From assembly GCF_025961225.1 (NCBI RefSeq), contig NZ_JAOQNG010000005.1, positions 186,001 to 250,000 of the forward strand: DNA of 64,000 bases, read 5' to 3'. The stretch comes from Azospirillum canadense. Its GTDB lineage: Bacteria; Pseudomonadota; Alphaproteobacteria; Azospirillales; Azospirillaceae. The notes beneath the pieces were generated by a model. That model saw nothing but the letters and a program-made list of their open reading frames with translations. It was not told where the DNA came from and did not search any database. Below are positions 17,955 through 27,224 of the stretch, in pieces (the stretch's first letter is position 1; each line of letters starts with the position of its first letter). The position numbers were made by a program, and so were the translations under genes.

Positions 17955-18875
17955 ATGGCATTCGACACGCGGCTTCTGACCGGCGTTGGCGTGCTGGCAG
18001 CCGTCACGGAAGCGGGGAATTTCGCCCGTGCGGCCGAGATTCTCGGCTTGACGCCGTCGGGCGTGAGCCGCGCCGTGGCGCGGCTGGAGGCCCGGGTCGG
18101 TGTCCGGCTGTTCGATCGCAACCCGCGCGAAGTGAGCCTTACCGAGGAGGGCCGGCGCTTCCACGCGCGAGTGATGCCGCTGCTGGCCAGCCTGGACGAA
18201 GCCGCCGCCGAGGCGGCGGGAGCCGCGGCAGTGGTGCGCGGCCGTCTGCGCGTATCGGTGGATCCATGGTTCGCGCGCATGGTGCTTGCGCCCGAATTGC
18301 AGCGGTTCCTCACCCGCTACCCGCTGCTATCGGTGGACGTCACCACCAGCAACTACCGCGAGGAGATGATGACCGGCGTGGACGTGGCGGTCCGCTTCGG
18401 GCCACCCGACGCCTCGTCCCTCATCACACGCAAGCTGTTGGAAACCCCTGTGCTGACGGTTGCCGCGCCAGCCTACCTCGACCGGCACGGAGAGCCACAG
18501 TCACCGCACGACCTTGTTCATCACGAGACGCTTCTCTTTCGGGATCCGCAGACCGGTCTCCCTTTTCCCTGGGAATTCCGCCGGGGTGGGAATGTCATCG
18601 AGATTAAGGTCTCAAGCCGACTGGTCTTGGACGACCCTTCCGTCGCGGTTTCCGCCTGTCTGGCCGGCCAGGGCATCTTCCAGAGCGTGGCCATCAGTTT
18701 GGCGCCCTTCTTGTCACGGGGCGAACTCGTGCGGGTTCTGCCCGACTGGTCGGAAGAGCTTTATCCACTCTATGCTTATCATCCTTCACGCCACTTTCCG
18801 CCCGCGAAAGTCAGGGCGTTCCTGGACTTCATCCAGGAAATAGCGAAGGAAGATTCATCATCGCTCAATTACTGA
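17955..18875 (+). CDS. LysR-family transcriptional regulator
   Basis: This 306-residue regulator has an N-terminal winged helix-turn-helix (FARAAEILGLTPSGVSRAVARLEARVGVRLFDR, residues about 17-50) and a C-terminal substrate-binding domain with the usual VDVAVRFGPPDASSL and CLAGQGIFQSVAISLAP. The ATG at 17955 follows AGAGGG; an upstream in-frame start at 17895 has no ribosome site. It is divergent from the hydrolase, NmrA and aldo/keto reductase cluster, the classical arrangement for autoregulation and control of the facing operon. Confidence 0.95.
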   Translation: MAFDTRLLTGVGVLAAVTEAGNFARAAEILGLTPSGVSRAVARLEARVGVRLFDRNPREVSLTEEGRRFHARVMPLLASLDEAAAEAAGAAAVVRGRLRVSVDPWFARMVLAPELQRFLTRYPLLSVDVTTSNYREEMMTGVDVAVRFGPPDASSLITRKLLETPVLTVAAPAYLDRHGEPQSPHDLVHHETLLFRDPQTGLPFPWEFRRGGNVIEIKVSSRLVLDDPSVAVSACLAGQGIFQSVAISLAPFLSRGELVRVLPDWSEELYPLYAYHPSRHFPPAKVRAFLDFIQEIAKEDSSSLNY

Positions 18876-19124
18876 ACCGTAGAGGCCATTGCATCACGCA
18901 GAACCGTTAAACCGAAATATTGGGGAAAGGGAACAAAGTTCACGCGCGAACACCGGGTTTCGAAGCGATCTGAAGCTCCCACGTTCAGCAGCGTGGTGCA
19001 TCGAGGCGAGTGTGGGCGGAATGAGCCCGTGTCCCCAGCGTGGTGCAGGGATGGGGGACTGGCGGCGGCCTACGGATCGGCGTAGAAGCCATGGCCCGTT
19101 GATGCTTGCCCCCACCGTCGCCCG

Positions 19125-19640
19125 ATGCCGTTCAAACAACACGCTGCCCACCGCCACCAGTTTCCTCGCGCCAAGTATCATGTGACGAACTGAGGGGCTT
19201 ATGAGTCCGGTCTCCGGCAGCGCGGCCGTTTGACCGTTTGGTTCAACGAAGAGGCCATTCAGGCCTGGCGCGCCGCCCCGCGCACCACGCGCGGCGGGCA
19301 GCCGCGCTACTCCGCTGTGGCGATCGAGACGGCACTGACGCGGCGAGCGCTGGTTCGCCTCGCCTTCCGGCAGACCGAGGGGCTGATCGGCTCGCTGATG
19401 CCGCTGCTCCGGCTCGATCTTCCGGTTCCGGAGCCCGCGAGGGCCAGCGCAGCTACCACACGACACTGAGCCGCCAGGCCCAGAGCTTGGCGATCACGCC
19501 ACGCGCGCTGACCGTCGGCCCGCTGCACCTGCTGGTCGACAGCACTGGCCTCAAGCTCAGTGGGCCGGGAGAATGGGTGGTGGAGAAGCATGGCTCCAAG
19601 AAGCGCCGATCCGCCGCGGAATATGATGGCGACAAGCGGC
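19125..19640 (+). pseudogene. IS5-family (IS903-like) transposase, degenerate
   Basis: The reading starts MPFKQHAAHRHQFPRAKYH and has a TGA where the Trp of TNW is expected. It then continues ESGLRQRGRLTVWFNEEA and RQTEGLIGSLMPLLRLDL, and shifts frame near 19445 to YHTTLSRQAQSL and HLLVDSTGLKLSGPGEW, losing similarity near 19640. The C-terminal half is missing. The stretch 18876-19124 before it and 19641-19938 after it show no gene; GGAGCCTGTTCACGAACGCC at about 19887 looks like an isolated IS5 end. Confidence 0.8.
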
Positions 19641-19938
19641 ATTGGCCATATGCGGCATCGGGAAACCATCGGAGCCGCGGAACGGCTGCCCTCCCTATCG
19701 CTGCAGGCGCCTCGCTGCAACAAGCTGACGGGACCCGTTGGGACGCTCGCCCCCGCAATCCACAGCGCCTCCCCGGCCCCGCCCGCCGCCTGCTTACTTA
19801 GAGAGCGCGGCGGGCGGGTCCGGGTCCCCTCCATGGATAGCGGGAACGAGTTGGCGCCATCAGGAACCGAGAAAAAGATGTAGTGGGAGCCTGTTCACGA
19901 ACGCCTTGACGCAGAGGCCCTCAAGCGATGCCCTCAGT

Positions 19939-20481
19939 TCATGAAGAGGTGGCCGGAAATTTAATCAGCGATAGAACGTGGATGCCGTCGACCTTGGGCC
20001 GGCCAACACCCAATGATAACGGATACTCTCCAATTTCATCGGTCAGTGTATAGCCGCGCCTCTCATAAAACGCCAAAAGCTCTGGCCGCGTTGAGAGCAC
20101 CGACATCCTGATGACGGACGCACCGAAGCACTCTGTTGCATATTGCTCCGCGTGAAGAAGCATCCTTTTGCCCAAGTCCCGCCCCTGCATCGCAGGAGCA
20201 GTCGCCAGCATGCCAATATAGGCGCTCGAGTCGGCGCGTTGGACATGCACGCAGGAAACGATCCTGTCGTCATGGGTCAGTAGCAGTATAACCGATCCAT
20301 CTCTGAAGAGGGAAAGCACTTTAGCGGCGGATGTTCTTTTCCCATCAATCAAGTCTGCTTCGTGTGTCCATCCTGCCTGTTGCGGCAACGGCCTGTAAGC
20401 CCGATTCACGAGGTCCGCTATTTCCACAGCGTCTTCTTCACGGGCGATGCGAAGACTTATTCCCATGTCATCAAACATCAT
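19939..20481 (-). CDS. GNAT-family N-acetyltransferase
   Basis: This 180-residue GNAT enzyme transfers acetyl from acetyl-CoA to an unknown amine. Visible signatures are ISLRIAREEDAVEIADLVN at the N-terminus, IGMLATAPAMQGRDLGKRML (the CoA pyrophosphate loop Q-x-x-x-G-K) and MSVLSTRPELLAFYERRGY near the C-terminus. The length is normal. Alternative starts exist at the second Met or at Met6. It is flanked by IS remnants and has no operon partner. Confidence 0.9.
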   Translation of the reverse strand: MMFDDMGISLRIAREEDAVEIADLVNRAYRPLPQQAGWTHEADLIDGKRTSAAKVLSLFRDGSVILLLTHDDRIVSCVHVQRADSSAYIGMLATAPAMQGRDLGKRMLLHAEQYATECFGASVIRMSVLSTRPELLAFYERRGYTLTDEIGEYPLSLGVGRPKVDGIHVLSLIKFPATSS

Positions 20482-20665
20482 TTCCCTTCCCTGCTTATTT
20501 CTTAAGCAAAGCCGTTGCGTATATTACGCTGTTCGTGACGGGCGCCAAGCGGAAGTTAGCGGCCATGTCAGGCGACACCTGGAACTGGCCCATCCGCATT
20601 CCCGGTGCATGACGGATGCGGATCGGCGCCGGAATGTGCACATAGAAGGGACGATTTCCCCTTCA

Positions 20666-20770
20666 GAATCTGTTTGTAGCGGGCGTGTCCCGGCCGGTGC
20701 TGAGCGGGATGCTACTTTAAGCTGAACAGGGGTGTTGCGGCGGGGGCGCGGTCTGGTAAGTCTGCGGCCT
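20666..20770. repeat. IS5-type end remnant shared with 46421-46525
   Basis: This roughly 100-bp block (containing GGGATGCTACTT and GTCTGGTAAGTCTGCGGCC) is clearly similar to 46421-46525, where it forms the left end of a decayed IS5 element. No transposase follows it here; an IS21 element starts about 40 bp later. The rest of 20482-20810 holds no gene that I can support. Confidence 0.6.
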
Positions 20771-20938
20771 TCGTTCCGACCGCTTGGATCTGCTGTCAGT
20801 GCCGGTTGTATGCTCCCCAGATCGGGCGGGTGAAATTTCCCCAGGCTGATGCCACGGCACGGCGTCGGGGCGTACGCCCCGACGCCGTGCGGCCACCGGT
20901 CGTTCATTCTTCCCTCGGTCGTCTGAGGGAGAGCGAGG

Positions 20939-22219
20939 GTGGTCACACTTGGGGAACTCGTCATGATTCTCGATCTCGCCCGTGAGGGCATGAGCGTGTC
21001 GGCGATCGCGCGCCGGACCGGCCTGGACCGCAAAACGATCCGCAAATACATCGCCAGGGGCCTGGAGCCTCCCGCCTACACGCCACGGCCACCTCAGCCG
21101 ACCCTGGTCGGGCCCTTTGAGCCCTACCTGCGGGAGCGCCTGCAGTCCTTCCCCGAACTCAGCGGGCGACGCTTGCTCCGGGAAATCCGGGAGCTCGGCT
21201 ACACGGGCGGCTACACCATCCTGAAGGACTTCCTACGCACCGTCCGGCCGAAAGCCGTGGCCCGGTTCGAACGCCGCTTCGAGACCCCGGCCGGCAAACA
21301 GGCCCAGGTCGACTTCGCCTTCTTCAAAACCACCTTCACCGACCAGCCGGAGGTCGAGCGGGTGGTCTGGCTGTTCTCCATGGTGCTCGGCCACAGCCGC
21401 ATGATGTGGGCCCGCTTCGTCGCCCGCCAGGACCTGCAGACCGTCCTGCGCTGCCACATCGCCGCCTTCGAGGCGTTCGGCGGCGTGCCCGAGCAGATTC
21501 TGTACGACCGCATGAAGACCGCCATCCTCGGTGAGCTCGAGGACCCGGATCAGCCGGCCAAGGGCATCGCCTATAACGCCAAGCTCCTCGACCTGGCGGC
21601 CCACTACCGCTTCCTGCCGAAAGCCTGCCGGCCCTACCGGGCGCAGACCAAGGGCAAGGTGGAGCGGCCGTTCCGCTACGTGCGCGAGGACTTCTTCCTC
21701 GCCCGCACCTTCCGCAACCTCGATGACCTGAACGCCCAGTTCACCCAGTGGCTGGACCAGGTCGCCAACGTCCGGCGGCACGCCACCACTCAGCGCGTCG
21801 TCATCGAGCATTTCGCCGAGGAGTGTGGCCGTCTCAAGGAGCTGCCGGCCGGCCCGTTCAACACGGTGCTCGGGCTGGAACGGCGCATCACCCGCGATGG
21901 CATGGTCTCGGTGGGCGGCAACCTCTACTCCGTGCCGGACAGCACCCGTCGGCGCATCGTGGAGGTGCAGGTCACGGCGGACGCGGTGAACCTCCTGGAG
22001 GACGGCGCGCTCATCGCCTCCCACCCGGCGCTGGAGGGGCGCGGGCAGCGCCGCGTTGCCCCGGGCCACCGCACCCAGCCGCCACCGGCCAACAGTCGGA
22101 CGCCGCGGGAGACGTCCACGCCAGCCCCCCGGCCGTGCGGCGACACGGTCACGCCCCGCTCGCTGGCCATCTACGACACCATCGGCCGCCGCCTCGCCAA
22201 CCAGGAGAGCGCCCGATGA
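20939..22219 (+). CDS. istA: IS21 transposase IstA
   Basis: This 426-residue transposase has an N-terminal helix-turn-helix (MSVSAIARRTGLDRKTIRKY) and an rve-type DDE core. The core shows KQAQVDFAFFKTTF (first Asp), EQILYDRMKTAI (second Asp) and AQTKGKVERPFRYVREDFF (Glu), followed by a C-terminal beta-barrel (GNLYSVPD). The start is a GTG after GAGGGAGAGCGAGG. Its stop overlaps the istB start (ATGA). It looks intact but is probably immobile, because its partner istB is split. Confidence 0.95.
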   Translation: MVTLGELVMILDLAREGMSVSAIARRTGLDRKTIRKYIARGLEPPAYTPRPPQPTLVGPFEPYLRERLQSFPELSGRRLLREIRELGYTGGYTILKDFLRTVRPKAVARFERRFETPAGKQAQVDFAFFKTTFTDQPEVERVVWLFSMVLGHSRMMWARFVARQDLQTVLRCHIAAFEAFGGVPEQILYDRMKTAILGELEDPDQPAKGIAYNAKLLDLAAHYRFLPKACRPYRAQTKGKVERPFRYVREDFFLARTFRNLDDLNAQFTQWLDQVANVRRHATTQRVVIEHFAEECGRLKELPAGPFNTVLGLERRITRDGMVSVGGNLYSVPDSTRRRIVEVQVTADAVNLLEDGALIASHPALEGRGQRRVAPGHRTQPPPANSRTPRETSTPAPRPCGDTVTPRSLAIYDTIGRRLANQESAR

Positions 22220-22806
22220 CCGCGTCCTCCCTCGAGACTGGCCCGGCCACCCTGGACCGCATCCGCCACTCTCTGGTCGGCCTGAAGATGCCGCGTGCCT
22301 TGGAGGTCCTGGAGCACATCCTGCGCCGGATTGAGCGCGGCGAGATCTCCGCCCTGGAAGCCATCGACAGCCTGCTCGGCGAGGAACTGACGTTGCGCGA
22401 GGGACGGCGCGTCAAGTCCGCCCTGAAGATGGGCCGCCTGCTCAATATCAAGACCTTGGCCGGCTTCGACTTCGCCTTCCAGCCCTCGCTCGATCGCGAC
22501 CGCATCATGGCTCTGGCGCAGCTCGACTTCGTCGACCGCCATGAGGTGGTCCATTTTCTCGGCCAGCCCGGTTGCGGCAAAACGCACTTGGCGCTTGCGC
22601 TGGGCGTCGAGGCGGTCAAGGCCGGCCGCTCCGTCTACTTCGCCACCTTGGCCGACATCGTCGGCTCGCTGGCCAAGGCCGAGCGGGAGGGGACGCTGCG
22701 CGAACGCCTGCGCTTCCTCTGTCGGCCACAGCTCCTGATCGTCGATGAGATCGGCTATCTGCCCGTCATCCCCGGCGGCGGCAACCTGTTCTTCCAGCTG
22801 GTCAAA
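22216..22806 (+). pseudogene. istB: istB, 5' part (interrupted)
   Basis: The AAA+ helper ATPase of IS21 starts at ATG 22216. Walker A is GQPGCGKTHLALAL and Walker B is LLIVDEIGYLP. The reading continues to GGGNLFFQLV and then leaves the family abruptly. The remainder, starting [16 protein letters not shown], is found 2.7 kb downstream at 25498. The two halves join without obvious loss, showing a recent insertion. Confidence 0.93.
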
Positions 22807-22829
22807 CATCGGCCAACACATTGCGTCGG

Positions 22830-23239
22830 GCAATTCCGCTCATGTCCAATGGATTCGGGTAACCGCACCGCATCATCCGTGGCTGGGGCGGGTTGTACGG
22901 GTCATACGGCGGCTGCGACGCGACGCCGGCACGGATCTGGTCGTTGAAGGAGAGGATGGCCACCGGCAGATGATGCCGCTGGCGTGGACCGAAGCTGCCC
23001 GTGTCGAGGAGCCTGTCATGCCGGTCCTGCGCTTCACGCCTGGAAGCCTGCGCGCCCTCATCCGACTGGTCGAAGCCTGCCGCACATTCCCGCGCGCGGA
23101 GGCTCGCCATGCCAACCCCGACCCCGATCCTGTGGAGCATTCTGCCGCTCGAGGCCCAGAGGCCGATGGTGGCGCTGTGGAGCGACCTGCTGCGGCGCCG
23201 GCTGACGGGCCGGATGGCCCGCAAGGAGACGCTCCATGA
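22830..23239 (+). CDS. DUF5372-like small protein of recombinase element
   Basis: The frame reads VQWIRVTAPHHPWLGRVVRV, then RQMMPLAWTEAARVEEPV and LRALIRLVEACRTFP. The VTxPxHPxxG opening and the PxAWT motif resemble DUF5372, a small protein often encoded just upstream of recombinases. No ATG, GTG or TTG lies in frame between the element edge and the motif, so the start is unresolved; an unusual codon or translation from istB is possible. The stop overlaps the recombinase ATG. An overlapping ORF from ATG 23109 (MPTPTPILWSILPLEAQRPM, to 23411) is also open and may be real. Confidence 0.55.
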
Positions 23240-25488
23240 TCCTCTCGCCCAAGATCGAAGCCCGTCATCAGCAACTGCAGGCGGTCGTCTACATCCGCCA
23301 GTCCACGCCCAAGCAGGTGCAGAGCAACCAGGAGAGCACCCGTCGTCAGTACGCCTTGGCCGAGCGCGCCCGCCAGATGGGGTGGCCAACCTCCCAGATC
23401 CGGGTCATTGATGAGGATCTCGGCCTCTCTGGCGCGAGCAGCCGGCAACGGACGGGCTTCCAAAAGCTGGTCGCCGCCATCGGTTTGGGCGAGGTCGGCA
23501 TCATCCTCGTCACCGAAGTGTCGCGCCTGTCCCGGCGCAACAGCGATTGGCACCGCGTCATCGAACTGTGCGGGGTCTTTCGCACCCTCATCGCTGACGA
23601 AGATGGCGTCTACGACGCGCGGGACCCTAACGATCTGCTTTTGTTGGGCGTCAAAGGCACGCTGTTCGCCGCCGAGCTGCACATTCTGCGTGGTCGGATG
23701 CGCGGCAATCTGCTGAACAAGGCGCGCCGCGGTGAACTCGCTTTGCGCCTGCCGGTCGGGTTCCGGCGCCGCCCCGACGGAGTGGTGGTGCAGGACCCGG
23801 ATGACGCTGTGCGTCTGGCCATCGCCACGGTATTCGAGCGCTTCGCCGTGTTGCGCAACGCTAGGGCCGTTCAGCGCCACTTTCTGGAAAACCGGCTGGC
23901 CTTGCCGCGATGCGCGCAAACCGGGGCTACCGCCGGCACGATCACGTGGGTGCGACCGACCTACCAGATGATCCAGCAGATCCTCACCAACCCCGCTTAC
24001 GCCGGCGTCTTCGTCTATGGGCGGCGGCGGCGCCAAGCCGTGCCAGGAGACCCGCCAACGGTGATCGACCACCGGATCGGCGTGACGGAGTGGGACATCG
24101 TGGTGCCCGATGTCTACCCCGGTTACCTGACCTACGACGCCTACCTGGCCAACCGGCAGGCGCTGCAGGACAACCTCTACAACTTCGCCCGGAAAGGCCG
24201 CGGCGCCCCGCGCGAAGGGCTTGCCTTGCTCACCGGGCTGGTCATCTGTGGCCGCTGCGGCCGCCGGATGGCCGTGAACTACGGCTCCGTGTACCACAGC
24301 TATCATTGCCGCCGGGCCCAGGTCGATTACGGCGAGCGGCAATGCCAGTCCTGTCCGGTGGGCCTGCTGGACGGCGTTGTCGCTGCCGCTTTCCTTGAGG
24401 CGGTGGCCCCGGTTGGCCTCGAGGCCACCCTGGCGGCCCTGGAAACGCTGGAGCGCGAGCGGGAGGTTGTCAACCGGCACTGGCAGCTGCGCTTGGAACG
24501 CGCCCGGTACGAGGTGGTCTTGGCCCAACGTCAATACGACGCCGTCGATCCGGACAACCGCTTGGTGGCCCGGGAGCTGGAACGGCGGTGGAACGCAGCG
24601 TTGCTCGCGCTGGAGACGTTGGACAGCGAATACGCCTTGATGCAACGAACCGATCTGATGCCGCTGACCGCTGCCGAGCGGGAGGAGGTGCGCCGGATTG
24701 CCGGCAATCTCCCCGGCTTGTGGCGGGCGGACACGACGACGGCCGTCGATCGCAAGCGGCTTCTGCGCTTGGCCGTTGCCGCTGTGACCGTGACGGTCGA
24801 TCGGATCGCACGTCGCGTCGATGTGGTCCTTCTGTGGACGGGTGGCGCCACCTCAACGCACACGGTGCCCCTGCCGCCGATCGGCCTGCACGCCACCACC
24901 GACGCCGCGGTGATCGCCCGCATCCGGGACCTGTCCGCCCGGTTGCCCGATCACGTGGTTGCCGGCGCACTCAACGCGTTGGGCCTGCGCACCCGGACTG
25001 GAAAGGAGTGGACCTACGAGCGCGTCTTTTCCATGCGCAAGCAACACAACATTCCAACCGGCTGCCCGGTCCGAACCGGGGCACTGCGACCCCGGGGCGA
25101 TGGGTGCATCTCCGCCAAGGCGGCGGCGAAGCGGTTAGGTGTCACGCCGTCTCTGGTGCAGGTCTGGGTGCAGCACGGTGTCGTCGCGTGCGATCAACGT
25201 TGTCGCTGTTCGAAGCAGTGGATCCGGCTGACGGACGCGGACATCGCGCGACTCGACGGATCCGCCGACGTGAGCGGATTGCCAACGCTCACCGCGGTGG
25301 TCGAGGAAACGGGACTGGAGCGTGATGCCGTCTGGGCCCGTGTTCGGCAGGGCGACTACATCGCTTTCCGAACCCCGCGCGGGCGAGGCCAGTGGGAGTG
25401 GCACCTAAAGGAACGTCCGGCCGCCGCGGAAATCGCTTCGGCCCGAGCCATTCGCGGAGATCACCATGGAACAGAGCAATATGGATAA
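23236..25488 (+). CDS. Large serine recombinase
   Basis: This 750-residue site-specific recombinase has an N-terminal resolvase domain (AVVYIRQSTPKQV, Ser at RQS, residues about 15-155, with TEVSRLSRRNSDW). A recombinase domain follows (about 180-300, with ILTNPAYAGVFVYGRRR), then a zinc ribbon (CGRCGRRMAVNYG with a later CRRAQVDYGERQC), a coiled coil (about 400-470) and a C-terminal helix-turn-helix resembling MerR/excisionase folds (AAAKRLGVTPSLVQVWV). It cuts and rejoins DNA through a Ser-DNA link and would excise or integrate the element in which it lies. The ATG follows GGAGACG. It appears intact. Confidence 0.93.
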   Translation: MILSPKIEARHQQLQAVVYIRQSTPKQVQSNQESTRRQYALAERARQMGWPTSQIRVIDEDLGLSGASSRQRTGFQKLVAAIGLGEVGIILVTEVSRLSRRNSDWHRVIELCGVFRTLIADEDGVYDARDPNDLLLLGVKGTLFAAELHILRGRMRGNLLNKARRGELALRLPVGFRRRPDGVVVQDPDDAVRLAIATVFERFAVLRNARAVQRHFLENRLALPRCAQTGATAGTITWVRPTYQMIQQILTNPAYAGVFVYGRRRRQAVPGDPPTVIDHRIGVTEWDIVVPDVYPGYLTYDAYLANRQALQDNLYNFARKGRGAPREGLALLTGLVICGRCGRRMAVNYGSVYHSYHCRRAQVDYGERQCQSCPVGLLDGVVAAAFLEAVAPVGLEATLAALETLEREREVVNRHWQLRLERARYEVVLAQRQYDAVDPDNRLVARELERRWNAALLALETLDSEYALMQRTDLMPLTAAEREEVRRIAGNLPGLWRADTTTAVDRKRLLRLAVAAVTVTVDRIARRVDVVLLWTGGATSTHTVPLPPIGLHATTDAAVIARIRDLSARLPDHVVAGALNALGLRTRTGKEWTYERVFSMRKQHNIPTGCPVRTGALRPRGDGCISAKAAAKRLGVTPSLVQVWVQHGVVACDQRCRCSKQWIRLTDADIARLDGSADVSGLPTLTAVVEETGLERDAVWARVRQGDYIAFRTPRGRGQWEWHLKERPAAAEIASARAIRGDHHGTEQYG

Positions 25489-25779
<291 letters not shown>

Positions 25780-25841
25780 CCACACAAACCATCTGGGGAG
25801 TTTTCGTCCGCCCGATCTGAGGAAGCTTCATCCGGCCTTTA

Positions 25842-26150
25842 CATGAGCGATGGGATGGTACCGGTTACCCCAATGGGCTGGCGGGCGAGAGCATTCCTTT
25901 GGAAGGGCGCATCGTCGCCGTCGCCGATGTTTGGGATGCACTGACGTCCGACCGGCCGTACAAGAAAGCATGGACCTTTGAGGCGGCGGCCGCCTTTCTC
26001 CGCGACCAAGCCGGCCGGCACTTCGACCCAGCCTGCGTGGATGCGTTGTTTGCCGATCCGGCGGCACTGTCGGCAATCCGGCACCAATTCCAAGATGAAC
26101 CCTCAGCGCCGCTCCCAACACCATTCATGGCGAGCGTCACGCCGCCCTGA
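25842..26150 (+). pseudogene. HD-GYP phosphodiesterase, C-terminal fragment
   Basis: The frame reads [40 protein letters not shown] and [13 protein letters not shown], the last part of an HD-GYP cyclic-di-GMP phosphodiesterase domain including the GYP motif. The HD dyad and any sensor domain are missing. Similarity starts right at the IS21 right end. No matching 5' part is seen left of the IS21 element, so a deletion has removed it. Confidence 0.85.
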
Positions 26151-26262
26151 GCGCGCAGTCGTCCGGCACGATGCCGTCCATGTCGAGCCGCCACAAGGCG
26201 ATCAGAAGCTTGCGCGCCAACGCCATGGTGAGCACGCGGCGTAGGCGTTCTTTTGAGGTGCC
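26137..26262 (-). pseudogene. IS110-family transposase, C-terminal remnant
   Basis: The minus strand reads GTSKERLRRVLTMALARKLL, then [21 protein letters not shown] and a stop at 26137-26139. The ARKLLIALWR segment is typical of IS110-type C-termini. Only about 41 codons remain, and the fragment overlaps the end of the HD-GYP remnant on the other strand. 26263-26410 holds nothing recognisable. Confidence 0.65.
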
Positions 26263-26410
26263 AGCCGCTCCTGCAGTCAGCGGGTTAAGGCACTTTCGGG
26301 CTCCTACATCACGCCTTTGGACGCTGCCGAATGGCTGGCGGGGGAGGGGAATCGCCTGCCATTCAGATCCCAGCTCTCTCCCACCCCGAATCAGCCCGCA
26401 GGGGCGCGGC

Positions 26411-26905
26411 TTATGTCGCCAACCGCCAGCCGATGAAAGCGTCGACGACGATCAGGGCGAGCCAGGCAAGGCCGTAAATTCCGCCGAACCAAGAGGTCTG
26501 CGGCTGGAAATAGCTTTCCCAGCCACGCCGGCCGCACGCCATATTCCTTTCCAGCTCCAAGAGGTATACGGCCATTGTACCGATACGGACATACCCGACT
26601 GCTGATAAAACGCCGAAGAATACGGAGATAACCGCAGGGAGATACCAGGCCAGCTCGAGACCGCTTTTTTCCGCGGAGTCCTTGTGCGTGATGAGCCAAG
26701 TGAAAATCCCCCCGGACATGAGCAAGGCATACTGAACGTTGGCTAACGAGGCTTTTACGAGCTCGCCGATCTCCGTCTTCAACGCTTTGAATTCCTCGAT
26801 GTGGAAGGTAACTCTTTGTCCCGGAACAAAATCCGCATCGCGGATGGCGACGATAGGCTCGTTCGGCTTCGCCTGGGATGTGACAGTATCGGTGTTCGTT
26901 GCCAT
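26411..26905 (-). CDS. Hypothetical membrane protein
   Basis: This 164-residue protein has a hydrophilic N-terminal third with a helical stretch (HIEEFKALKTEIGELVKASL) and three probable membrane helices: about residues 58-76 (YALLMSGGIFTWLI), 86-108 (AWYLPAVISVFFGVLSAVGYV) and 141-160 (GIYGLAWLALIVVDAFIGW). I do not recognise the family. It is downstream of the subtilase gene on the same strand, across a 319-bp gap, and could be a distal member of that unit. The ATG is preceded by a GAGGAAGAACC-like site. Confidence 0.75.
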   Translation of the reverse strand: MATNTDTVTSQAKPNEPIVAIRDADFVPGQRVTFHIEEFKALKTEIGELVKASLANVQYALLMSGGIFTWLITHKDSAEKSGLELAWYLPAVISVFFGVLSAVGYVRIGTMAVYLLELERNMACGRRGWESYFQPQTSWFGGIYGLAWLALIVVDAFIGWRLAT

Positions 26906-27224
26906 GGCGGTTCTTCCTCGGCTAACATTCCCTTATCGGCTTGGTCGCATTTTAGCGTCACGACATTGGCGATGGGCGCGGCCGAGCGATCGGCAATATG
27001 CGCTGCGCCGGAACCGGCTCTGGCCGGCCGCGGGAAGACGAGCAGACCGCCCTGGCGCGCCTAGAGAAGGGCATCGCCGGCCACTCGGTAATTCATGCCA
27101 AGATCAAGCGGAACAGGTACACGGCGCTGAAACAAGGGCCAGCTAACAGTTCCCGGCGTTCTCCGGAAGCTGATGAGCCGGCTCTGTCATGGGTGGACGA
27201 CGGCTACGGCGCGTCATGATCCAA
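26906..27224. other. Intergenic region, no gene recognised
   Basis: 319 bp between the subtilase stop and the membrane protein start. A short plus-strand frame (26998-27219) lacks similarity and a ribosome site. The region most likely carries the promoter of the membrane protein gene. Confidence 0.5.

Noticed and set aside
22873-24645. 590-codon minus-strand frame opposite the serine recombinase
   Set aside because: The plus strand holds an intact recombinase with catalytic Ser and zinc ribbon; the minus frame has no motif.
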